A stretch of 9,676 bases of DNA, taken from NCBI GenBank assembly GCA_021802025.1, contig JAKABC010000054.1, forward strand, positions 1 to 9,676, read 5' to 3'. Origin of the DNA: Actinomycetes bacterium (GTDB lineage: Bacteria; Actinomycetota; Acidimicrobiia; Acidimicrobiales; RAAP-2). The notes beneath the pieces were generated by a model that worked only from the letters and a program-made list of their open reading frames with translations, was not told where the DNA came from and ran no database searches. The translations under genes were made by a program, and so were the position numbers. Shown here piece by piece: positions 1 to 5,162 of this stretch (within the stretch, counting starts at the first letter, position 1; every line of letters begins with the position of its first letter).

Positions 1-685
1 CGAGCACGAGGACCCCGGCGCCCTCGCCCATAACGAAGCCGTCACGCTCGACGTCAAAGGGCCGTGAGACGCCCCGGGTGGACAGGGCCGTCATGTTGCG
101 AAAGCCGGCCTCGGCGATCTCGACGATGACGGCCTCGGCGCCGCCGGCGAGCACCACGGGGCAGCGGCCCGTCGCCACGAGGCGCGCCCCGTTGCCCACC
201 GCGTGGGTCCCGGCCGCGCAGGCCGTGGTCACGGTCTCGGCCGGCCCGCCCAGGCCGAAGCGCATCGAGACCGCCGCGGTGGCGGCGTTGGGCATCATCA
301 TCGGCACCATGAAGGGCGAGACGCGGTCGCGTCCCTTGCTGGTGAGGACCCCGACCTGGTCGAGCACCGTCTGGAGCCCCCCGATGCCCGTCGTGACGAC
401 GCTGCCGCCGTCGAGCAGCGGACCCTCGAGGCCGCTCTGGCGCCACGCCTCGTCGGCGGCCATGAGGGCGTAGAGGGTGAAGGGGTCGAGTCGGCGCAGC
501 TCCTTGGGTCCACCCAGGTGGGACGCGTCGAAGGGGGCGATCGCCATCGAGGCGGGGGCCTCGGGTCGCAACAGCGCCGACCAGAGCGCGTCGACGCCCA
601 CGCCCGCGCAGGACAACGCGCCGATGCCGGTCACCGCCACCCGTCGACCGTCGAGGGGTCCGGTAGGGGTGAGCCCGACGCGCAC
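1..685 (-). CDS. fabF: Beta-ketoacyl-ACP synthase II (FabF/KAS II), C-terminus cut by window edge
   Basis: This is the elongating condensing enzyme of type II fatty-acid synthesis: it joins an acyl group held on its active-site cysteine to malonyl-ACP, releasing CO2. About 228 codons are visible, and the gene runs off the left edge. Seen directly: the N-terminal thiolase-fold strand RRVAVTGIGALS (residues 14-25), the nucleophile motif TACAAGTHA with Cys156, and the later SRPFDVERDGFVMGEGAG motif. The catalytic histidines would lie beyond the edge. The chosen GTG start overlaps the acpP stop by one base (TAGTG), which suggests translational coupling, because no good ribosome-binding site precedes it. 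A second GTG at 640 would begin directly at VAVTGIG and cannot be excluded. Family assignment is secure. FabF is preferred over FabB or a Kas variant because of the acpP-fabF order. Confidence 0.93.
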   Translation of the reverse strand, partial: MRVGLTPTGPLDGRRVAVTGIGALSCAGVGVDALWSALLRPEAPASMAIAPFDASHLGGPKELRRLDPFTLYALMAADEAWRQSGLEGPLLDGGSVVTTGIGGLQTVLDQVGVLTSKGRDRVSPFMVPMMMPNAATAAVSMRFGLGGPAETVTTACAAGTHAVGNGARLVATGRCPVVLAGGAEAVIVEIAEAGFRNMTALSTRGVSRPFDVERDGFVMGEGAGVLVL

Positions 686-924
686 TACAGCTTGGCGTAG
701 ATGAGCTCGAAGGCCTCGCCGACGGTCTTGATCTCTTTGAGCTCGTCCTCGGCCACCTCGATGCCGAAGGTCTCCTCCAGCGCCATCACTAGCTCGACCA
801 GGTCGAGGCTGTCGGCGCCGAGGTCGTCGCCGAACGACGCCTCGGGGGTCACCTGCGACGGGTCCACGGCCAACACCTCAACGGTGTCGTCCTTGAACTT
901 CTGGAAGGCTGCCTCGCGGTCCAT
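685..924 (-). CDS. acpP: Acyl carrier protein
   Basis: This 79-residue acidic protein carries fatty-acyl intermediates on a 4'-phosphopantetheine arm. The attachment site is Ser39 in GADSLDLVEL, the canonical DSL motif at the start of helix II. The recognition helix is rich in Glu and Asp (ALEETFGIEVAEDE), as expected for docking to FabD, FabG and FabF. Length and layout are normal for the family. The ATG at 924 is chosen because a GGAGG sequence lies 11 nt upstream and the protein then starts at the usual distance before the first helix; an upstream in-frame GTG at 975 would add an unsupported tail. It lies between fabG (61-nt gap) and fabF (1-nt overlap) in the fatty-acid operon. The 61-nt gap is long enough for an internal signal, but I see no convincing promoter in it. 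Confidence 0.97.
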   Translation of the reverse strand: MDREAAFQKFKDDTVEVLAVDPSQVTPEASFGDDLGADSLDLVELVMALEETFGIEVAEDELKEIKTVGEAFELIYAKL

Positions 925-935
925 GGTCTGTTGTT

Positions 936-940
936 CCTCC
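936..940 (-). promoter_or_regulatory. Ribosome-binding site of acpP
   Basis: A perfect GGAGG lies 11 nt before the ATG of acpP. It is the strongest Shine-Dalgarno sequence in the fatty-acid operon, fitting the high expression expected of ACP, and it decides the start at 924 over the upstream GTG at 975. Confidence 0.75.
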
Positions 941-985
941 GTGTTGGTCGACCCATGGTACTGGGGCCGACGCACGCGCCGCGCC

Positions 986-1687
986 CTAGTGGCCGAGTGA
1001 GAGGCCCCCGTCGACCACGATCACGGCGCCGGTGATGTAGCGCGCGTGGTTACTGGCGAGGAACCCCACGACACCGGCGATATCGGCCGGTGCACCGGCG
1101 TGGCCGAGGGGGATGCGCGCGGTCATCGCCTCACGCGAGGCGAGGTCGACGGTCATCTCGGTGTCGATCAGACCGGGCGCCACGACGTTGACCGTGACCG
1201 AGCGCGAGGCGACCTCGGTCGCCAGCGAACGGGCCATCCCGACCAGGCCGGCCTTGGCGGCGGCGTAGTTGGCCTGTCCGGGCACGCCCATGAACGGCGA
1301 GACGGACCCGATGAAGACGATCGACCCGCGACGGTTGCGCACCATCGACGAGAGGGCGGCGCGCGCGCAGTAGAAGGCCCCGTCGAGGTCGGTGGCGAGC
1401 ACGTCACGCCACTGCTCGTCGCTCATGCGCAGGGCGAGACCGTCGCGGGTGACCCCGGCGTTTACGACCATCACCTCGACCGGCCCGAAGCGCTCGACGC
1501 TGGCCTTGACCGCGGCGCTGACCGCGTCGGCGTCGGCGACGTCGACGCTCAGCGCGTCGGCGCACCCCTCGGGGGCGACCCCGCTACGCGAGAGGCCGAC
1601 GACCCGGTCGCCCAGGGCGACGAAGTGCTCAGCGATGGCCGCGCCGATGCCGCGACTGGCGCCGGTGACGATGACGTGTCGACTCAC
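986..1687 (-). CDS. fabG: 3-oxoacyl-ACP reductase (short-chain dehydrogenase)
   Basis: A 233-residue SDR-fold enzyme predicted to reduce 3-oxoacyl-ACP to 3-hydroxyacyl-ACP with NADPH in fatty-acid elongation. Seen: the Rossmann dinucleotide motif TGASRGIG (residues 8-15), NAG (76-78), the catalytic Ser in GSVS (127-130), Tyr141 and Lys145 in YAAAK, and VVAPGLIDTEM in the cofactor/substrate loop. The C-terminal GGLSLGH resembles FabG tails. The position of the fourth SDR tetrad residue, usually Asn in a 'TNL' motif, reads Asp100 (TDLDGAF). The GTG start overlaps the fabD stop by four bases (GTGA), with GGGAG 10 nt upstream. Its place between fabD and acpP argues for FabG over another SDR. It is slightly shorter than the E. 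coli enzyme (about 244 residues). Confidence 0.92.
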   Translation of the reverse strand: MSRHVIVTGASRGIGAAIAEHFVALGDRVVGLSRSGVAPEGCADALSVDVADADAVSAAVKASVERFGPVEVMVVNAGVTRDGLALRMSDEQWRDVLATDLDGAFYCARAALSSMVRNRRGSIVFIGSVSPFMGVPGQANYAAAKAGLVGMARSLATEVASRSVTVNVVAPGLIDTEMTVDLASREAMTARIPLGHAGAPADIAGVVGFLASNHARYITGAVIVVDGGLSLGH

Positions 1688-2610
1688 GGGACGATCGCTC
1701 CCATCTCGGCCGGGTCGGCCGGTGCGTACTGCTGGTCGAAGGCGCGGATGCGCTTGGTGAGTCCGGTGAGGACGGACCCGGGCGGCATCTCGATCGTGAC
1801 GCGCACCGTGGTGGGCAGGGCGAGGGTCGCCTCGAGGAACTGCACCGGCGAGGTCAGCTGGCGCGAGAGCAGGTCGCGCCACTCGCCCGGGTCGCCGTGG
1901 GGCCGCCCGTCGACGTTGGCGACGACGACGTGCTCGGTGTCCCCCCACGTGGCCCGGGTGAGCGCCGCGTCGAGGTCGTCCTGGGCCGGCGCCATCAGCG
2001 GGGAGTGGAAGGCGCCGCCCACGGGCAGAGCCGTCGCGCGCCGCCAGCCGAGGTCCCGGTGGCGCGCGAGCAGGTCGGTGAGGCCCTCGCGGGTGCCGCT
2101 CACGACCACCTGTTGGTCGCCGTTGACGTTGGCCACCCACACGCCCTCGAGCGTCGTGAGGGCCGCGCGGGCCTCGTCGTCGCCGCCCATGAGCGCGACC
2201 ATCGAGCCGGGGACCTCGCGGGCCGCGCGGGCCATCGCCGATCCGCGCACCGCGATCAGGCGAGCGCCCTCGTCGAGGGTGAGGAGGCCCGCGGCCACCA
2301 AAGCGCTGAACTCGCCGAGGCTGTGGCCGAGGAGGTAGCGGGGCCGAACCCCGCCGGCGACGAGGTGTCGGTAGCCGACGAGCGAGAGCGCGAACGTGGC
2401 CAGCTGGGCGTGGTCGGTGCGCACGACCTCGTCGTCGTCGGCGTCGAGCAGCAGACGGGCCACGTCGACGCCGGCGGCGTCGGAGACCTCGGCGACGAGG
2501 GACCAGTGCTCGCTCGCGCGCCACGGGGCCCCCGCGCCGGCGCTGATCGAGCCCTGACCGGGGAAGAGGGCGACGACGTCCTCGGCGAAGCGTGGGGCTG
2601 ACCCGACCAT
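1684..2610 (-). CDS. fabD: Malonyl-CoA:ACP transacylase
   Basis: This enzyme moves malonyl from CoA to acyl carrier protein, supplying the extender unit for FabF. From the ATG at 2610 the protein has 308 residues, the usual size. Seen: LFPGQGS near the N-terminus, the nucleophile elbow GHSLGE with Ser97, the Arg of the AVRGSAM motif that binds the malonyl carboxylate, and the catalytic His in GAFHSPLM. These are all the hallmark residues of the family. The ATG at 2610 is preferred because a TAGCGT -10 box at 2618-2623 predicts a transcript starting at about 2611, giving a leaderless mRNA. In-frame GTGs at 2613 and 2619 are alternatives; the 2619 GTG has a GAGGGG 10 nt upstream but overlaps the -10 box. 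It is the first gene of the fabD-fabG-acpP-fabF operon. No fabH is visible in this cluster. Confidence 0.95.
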   Translation of the reverse strand: MVGSAPRFAEDVVALFPGQGSISAGAGAPWRASEHWSLVAEVSDAAGVDVARLLLDADDDEVVRTDHAQLATFALSLVGYRHLVAGGVRPRYLLGHSLGEFSALVAAGLLTLDEGARLIAVRGSAMARAAREVPGSMVALMGGDDEARAALTTLEGVWVANVNGDQQVVVSGTREGLTDLLARHRDLGWRRATALPVGGAFHSPLMAPAQDDLDAALTRATWGDTEHVVVANVDGRPHGDPGEWRDLLSRQLTSPVQFLEATLALPTTVRVTIEMPPGSVLTGLTKRIRAFDQQYAPADPAEMGAIVP

Positions 2611-2617
2611 CACGACC

Positions 2618-2623
2618 ACGCTA
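2618..2623 (-). promoter_or_regulatory. Predicted -10 box of the fatty-acid operon
   Basis: TAGCGT on the minus strand matches the actinobacterial TAnnnT -10 consensus and is identical to the -10 proposed for the tRNA-Leu gene. Its predicted start site, about 2611, is one base before the ATG of fabD, implying a leaderless operon mRNA. No good -35 element is seen at 16-19 nt spacing. The position is inferred from spacing alone. Confidence 0.5.
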
Positions 2624-2667
2624 ACAGCGCCCCTCGGGCGGATCGGGGGGTCGCGGCCGCGCGGGGC

Positions 2668-3057
2668 TTAGTTGAGGGGCGCGCAGACCTCGACGAGGTG
2701 GCCGTCGGGATCGAGGAAGGCCGCCGAGCGCATCCCCCAGGGCTGGTCGGTCGGGGGCTGGACGAGCTCGGCGCCGTGCGCGCGGGCTCGGGCGAGGAGG
2801 CCGTCGGGGTCGGTGACTTCGACCGTGATCTGCTGAGCGACGGGCCCGGGCGACGAGGCGACCCGCCCGGCGAACTGGCGGACGGCGTTGTCGCGCGCGC
2901 GCAGTCCGAGCACGAGGTTGCCCCACGTGAACTCGGCGTAGGAGCCCGCGTCCATGGTCGGCTCCCGATCGAGGACGTCGCGGTAGAAGTCGCGGGCGCG
3001 GGTCACGTCGCCGACGTAGAGCATGGTCACGACCCGGGTGTTCGGCGTGTCTCCCAC
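2668..3057 (-). CDS. VOC-fold (glyoxalase/bleomycin-resistance-like) protein
   Basis: A 129-residue protein of the vicinal oxygen chelate superfamily. Two beta-alpha-beta-beta-beta modules are visible: VVTMLYVGDVTRARDFYRDVL at the start, and ITVEVTDPDGLLARARAHG followed by the typical closing strand AAFLDPDGHLVEVCAP. The DPDGHLVE signature is diagnostic of the fold. Of the four metal ligands of glyoxalase I, only the C-terminal Glu (LVE) is obvious; the N-terminal His is replaced (VVTML). It may therefore be a ligand-binding or atypical member rather than a glyoxalase, and the substrate is unknown. The GTG at 3057 is chosen because a TAGGCT -10 box lies 8 nt upstream; extending the frame further would run into the tRNA gene. 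Its neighbours, tRNA-Leu and the fatty-acid operon, give no functional clue. Confidence 0.8.
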   Translation of the reverse strand: MGDTPNTRVVTMLYVGDVTRARDFYRDVLDREPTMDAGSYAEFTWGNLVLGLRARDNAVRQFAGRVASSPGPVAQQITVEVTDPDGLLARARAHGAELVQPPTDQPWGMRSAAFLDPDGHLVEVCAPLN

Positions 3058-3065
3058 GGTGGGCG

Positions 3066-3071
3066 AGCCTA
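3066..3071 (-). promoter_or_regulatory. Predicted -10 box of the VOC gene
   Basis: TAGGCT on the minus strand, 8 nt before the GTG start of the VOC gene, in the short gap after tRNA-Leu. The same hexamer occurs upstream of rpsA. The predicted start site is at about 3059, so the mRNA would have little or no leader. The -35 region is poor. Confidence 0.45.
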
Positions 3072-3110
3072 GAAGAGTGCGAGGGTGGCGCGTCGTGGGT
3101 CGCGGTTCGT

Positions 3111-3193
3111 GCCCGGAGTGGGACTCGAACCCACACACCCTTTCGAGTAAAGGCTTTTGAGGCCTCCGCGTCTACCGATTCCGCCATCCGGGC
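3111..3193 (-). tRNA. tRNA-Leu, anticodon CAA
   Basis: This 83-nt type II tRNA decodes UUG leucine codons. Acceptor strands GCCCGGA and TCCGGGC pair perfectly over 7 bp. The D arm carries the GGTAGACGC leucine-type sequence. The anticodon stem encloses the loop CTCAAAA with anticodon CAA at 3157-3159. A long variable arm (ACTC-GAAA-GGGT) follows, then the T arm GTGGG-TTCGAGT-CCCAC. The long variable arm together with this anticodon gives leucine. The 3' CCA is not encoded and would be added after transcription. A TAGCGT -10 box at 3203-3208 is correctly spaced for transcription starting about 3 nt before the tRNA. Confidence 0.97.
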
Positions 3194-3202
3194 CGTCGGA
3201 TC

Positions 3203-3208
3203 ACGCTA
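3203..3208 (-). promoter_or_regulatory. Predicted -10 box of tRNA-Leu
   Basis: TAGCGT on the minus strand, with a predicted start site at about 3196, three bases before the tRNA 5' end. It faces the divergent promoter of the enolase-like gene, and only 11 bases separate the two -10 boxes. Confidence 0.5.
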
Positions 3209-3213
3209 CCAGT

Positions 3214-3227
3214 TCACCCTAGGGTGA
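3214..3227. promoter_or_regulatory. 14-bp perfect palindrome in the divergent promoter region (candidate operator)
   Basis: TCACCCTAGGGTGA is a perfect inverted repeat without spacer. It lies between the diverging tRNA-Leu and enolase-like genes and contains the proposed -10 box of the latter (TAGGGT, 3220-3225). Its dyad symmetry and position suit a dimeric repressor site, but no regulator gene lies next to it, and the symmetry could come from the -10 box plus chance. Confidence 0.35.
3220..3225 (+). promoter_or_regulatory. Predicted -10 box of the enolase-superfamily gene
   Basis: TAGGGT lies 7 nt before the GTG at 3233, placing the predicted transcription start at 3232-3233 and implying a leaderless mRNA. 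The box overlaps the alternative upstream GTG at 3224, which argues against that codon as the start. Confidence 0.5.
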
Positions 3228-3232
3228 CGGCG

Positions 3233-4276
3233 GTGAGAGCTCGCGTCTACCGCACGGAGGTCGCGCTGCGCGACGCCGTGGCGGGCGGCGCCCAGACCCA
3301 CGCGTCGCGCCCGCGGCTCTACCTCGAGCTCGAGCTCGACGGGGTGCGCGGCTTCGGCGAGGTCGCGCCCCAGCCGCGTCCCCTGAACGGCGACCCCGGG
3401 CTCGACGAGGTCGTGACGGCGACGTCGCTCGCGCTCACGCGAGTGCGCGAGTGGATCGCTCGCGACGGCGCCGCCCCGTGGTGGCGCGTGGGGGCGGTCG
3501 TCGACGGCACCCCGGCGTCGCGCGCGGCGGCGGCGCTCGTCGAGATGGCCCTGCTCGATCGGGAACTACGCGCGAGCGATCGTTCGCTCGTCGAGCTCTG
3601 GCCGGCGCGCTACGAGGTGCGCCCCACGGCCACCGTCTCGCTGCTCTCGGGCGAGCCGTGGCGGGTCGCGACCGGCGTCGCGCGCGTACGCGCCAAGTGC
3701 GCGCCGGGACCGCTCGCCCCCGAGGCGACCGAACGCCTCGAGGCGCTCGGGGTGCCGGTCCTGCTCGACTACAACGCGACCGCGCTCGACGCTGAGGACG
3801 TGCTCGCCCGGGTCGCCGAGGTCGCCCGTCGCGCCCGGGTGGTGGCCGTGGAGCAGCCCTTCGCCCCGGGCAATCTCATCGAGACGGCCCGACTGGCGGC
3901 GCGCCTCGACGAGTTCGGCGTCGCGGTCAGCCTGGACGAGGGTGTGCGCACGGCCGGTGACCTGCGCGCCATCGCCCGCTACGGCGCGGCGCGACTGGTC
4001 TGCGTGAAGCCCCCCCGGGTCGCGGGACTAGCCCAGACCCTCAGCCTCGTCGCCCGAGCGCACGAGCTCGAGCTGACCCCGTACCTCGGGGGCTTCTTCG
4101 AGTCGCCCTACGCCCGTACCTTCCACCGGACGCTGGTGGCCCACGCGTTCGACGAACCGAGCGACGTCGGCGAGGTGGCCGTCGCGGGCCCCAGCGAGGT
4201 GGACCGCGTCGAGGGCTCCGTGGGCCTGTGGCCGGCGCCGACGGCGCGGGCCGACGCCACGGCCCTCGAGGTCTGA
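3233..4276 (+). CDS. Enolase-superfamily enzyme (MLE/o-succinylbenzoate synthase type)
   Basis: A 347-residue protein with an N-terminal capping domain (about 1-125) and a C-terminal beta/alpha barrel. Barrel residues are in superfamily order: RAK with Lys155 on strand 2, metal ligands Asp179 (LLDYN), Glu207 (VEQPF) and Asp235 (SLDE), and Lys259 (VCVKPP) on strand 6. The lysine pair on opposite faces is typical of the muconate-lactonizing subgroup, which includes MenC (o-succinylbenzoate synthase), dipeptide epimerases and cycloisomerases. The first basic residue of the usual KxK motif is Arg here. MenC is the most likely housekeeping role, but no menaquinone genes are nearby, so no symbol is given. 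The GTG at 3233 is chosen from the -10 box spacing; a GTG at 3224 would add three residues. It is transcribed divergently from tRNA-Leu and ends 23 nt before the next gene. Confidence 0.8.
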   Translation: MRARVYRTEVALRDAVAGGAQTHASRPRLYLELELDGVRGFGEVAPQPRPLNGDPGLDEVVTATSLALTRVREWIARDGAAPWWRVGAVVDGTPASRAAAALVEMALLDRELRASDRSLVELWPARYEVRPTATVSLLSGEPWRVATGVARVRAKCAPGPLAPEATERLEALGVPVLLDYNATALDAEDVLARVAEVARRARVVAVEQPFAPGNLIETARLAARLDEFGVAVSLDEGVRTAGDLRAIARYGAARLVCVKPPRVAGLAQTLSLVARAHELELTPYLGGFFESPYARTFHRTLVAHAFDEPSDVGEVAVAGPSEVDRVEGSVGLWPAPTARADATALEV

Positions 4277-4287
4277 GGGGCGCACCG

Positions 4288-4293
4288 TAGACT
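4288..4293 (+). promoter_or_regulatory. Predicted -10 box of the coiled-coil/pdtaR/polA operon
   Basis: TAGACT followed by exactly 6 nt and then GTG at 4300, so the predicted +1 coincides with the start codon. It sits in the 23-nt gap after the enolase-like gene. The operon could also be read through from that gene. No clear -35 element. Confidence 0.5.
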
Positions 4294-4299
4294 CACCCC

Positions 4300-4590
4300 G
4301 TGGGATCCGTGGCGCAGCGGCGTCGCCTCGAGGACATCCAGCGCCGCCTGGTCGCGGCCCGCGAGAGCGTGGCCGTGCTGGACGAGCAGGTGGCCAAGTG
4401 GCGCGAGGACCTCGACGAGGCGCGCATCCGCGCCCTGGTGTCCGAGACGCCCCTGCAGGCCAAGGAATACGATGAGCTCTCGCGTCAGGTCAGTGTCGCC
4501 ACAGCCGAGCTCGAGCGCCGCGCCCTCGAGGTGAGCGCCCTGGTGCGAGCGCGTGACGAGTTGTTGCGCGTGTGGACTCCCGAAGGGTGA
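4300..4590 (+). CDS. Small coiled-coil protein of unknown function
   Basis: A 96-residue charged protein that I cannot assign to a named family. It is almost entirely predicted helix: about residues 5-45 and 54-92 show heptad-like spacing of Leu, Val and Ala among Arg, Glu and Asp, joined by a short segment SETPLQAKEYDE that contains the only Pro before the C-terminus. This suggests an antiparallel helical hairpin. There is no signal peptide, membrane segment or Cys, so it is probably cytosolic. The GTG at 4300 coincides with the predicted transcription start; a GTG at 4309 is an alternative. It lies only 2 nt upstream of the response-regulator gene and is surely co-transcribed with it, so a partner or accessory role for that regulator is possible but unproven. 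Codon bias matches its neighbours, supporting a real gene. Confidence 0.8.
   Translation: MGSVAQRRRLEDIQRRLVAARESVAVLDEQVAKWREDLDEARIRALVSETPLQAKEYDELSRQVSVATAELERRALEVSALVRARDELLRVWTPEG
4583..4587 (+). promoter_or_regulatory. Ribosome-binding site of the ANTAR regulator gene
   Basis: AAGGG followed by TGA resembles an extended Shine-Dalgarno sequence, 5 nt before the ATG at 4593. It is embedded in the last codons of the coiled-coil gene, so the two genes are probably translationally coupled. It supports the ATG at 4593 over the earlier in-frame GTG at 4572. Confidence 0.6.
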
Positions 4591-4592
4591 CG

Positions 4593-5162
4593 ATGGGCAA
4601 GCGAGTGGTCATAGCCGACGACGAGTCGATCATCCGGCTCGACCTCAAAGAGATCCTCGAAGACGACGGCTACGAGGTGGTCGGTGAGGCGGCCCGGGGC
4701 GACGACGCGCTGGCCCTCATCACCGAGCACCGCCCGGACCTGGCGCTGCTCGACGTGAAGATGCCCGGCCTCGACGGGATCGAGGTGGCCCGGCGCGTCG
4801 CCGGATCGGGCACGGTCGTGGTGCTGCTCACCGCCTTCAGCCAGCGCAGCCTCATCGAGGCGGCGCGCGACGCGGGGGTCTCGGCCTACCTCGTCAAGCC
4901 CTTCCGCTCGAGCGAGATCCTGCCCAAGCTGGCCGCGCTGCTCGACCCGAGCGACGCGCCCGCCGACGACGAGGCGACCCAGCGGGCCGAGGACAAGATC
5001 GAGACCCGCGAGATCGTCCAGCGCGCCAAGGAGCGGCTGATGGCCGAACGGGGCCTCGATGAGCCCACGGCCTTCGAGGTCATCCAGCAGTCGGCCATGC
5101 GCGGGCGCACCCGGATGCGCGACGTGGCCCAGCGGATCTTGAAGGGCGAGTTCGTTGGCTGA
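4593..5162 (+). CDS. pdtaR: ANTAR-domain response regulator (PdtaR-like)
   Basis: A 189-residue two-component regulator predicted to act on RNA by transcription antitermination. The receiver domain (about 3-118) has the acidic pocket Asp9/Asp10, phospho-acceptor Asp54 in ALLDVKMPG, Thr80, Tyr99 and Lys102 in LVKPF, so all phosphorylation residues are present. A short linker leads to an ANTAR domain (about 130-185): ETREIVQRAKERLMAERG, then PTAFEVIQQSAM and RTRMRDVAQRIL, matching the three-helix RNA-binding pattern. This is the layout of mycobacterial PdtaR (Rv1626), also close to polA-rpsA, which acts with histidine kinase PdtaS. No kinase gene lies in this window. The ATG at 4593 has an AAGGG site 5 nt upstream. 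The 3' end overlaps the polA start by 8 nt. Symbol given on domain order plus synteny. Confidence 0.9.
   Translation: MGKRVVIADDESIIRLDLKEILEDDGYEVVGEAARGDDALALITEHRPDLALLDVKMPGLDGIEVARRVAGSGTVVVLLTAFSQRSLIEAARDAGVSAYLVKPFRSSEILPKLAALLDPSDAPADDEATQRAEDKIETREIVQRAKERLMAERGLDEPTAFEVIQQSAMRGRTRMRDVAQRILKGEFVG

Noticed and set aside
1046..2338. A 430-codon plus-strand frame across fabG and fabD
   Set aside because: Shadow of two well-supported minus-strand genes; no motif or ribosome-binding site.
986..2524. A 512-codon minus-strand frame appearing to fuse an N-terminal extension to FabG
   Set aside because: The first half is Arg-rich out-of-frame reading of fabD. The true fabG start is the GTG at 1687, overlapping the fabD stop.
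2628..2640. Small GC hairpin (CGCCC/GGGCG) between the VOC gene and fabD
   Set aside because: Only 5 bp, no U-run, and it lies just upstream of the fabD -10 box; expected by chance at this GC content.
3058..3138. N-terminal extension of the VOC protein into the tRNA-Leu gene
   Set aside because: It would translate part of the tRNA; the GTG at 3057 with a -10 box nearby fits the family N-terminus.
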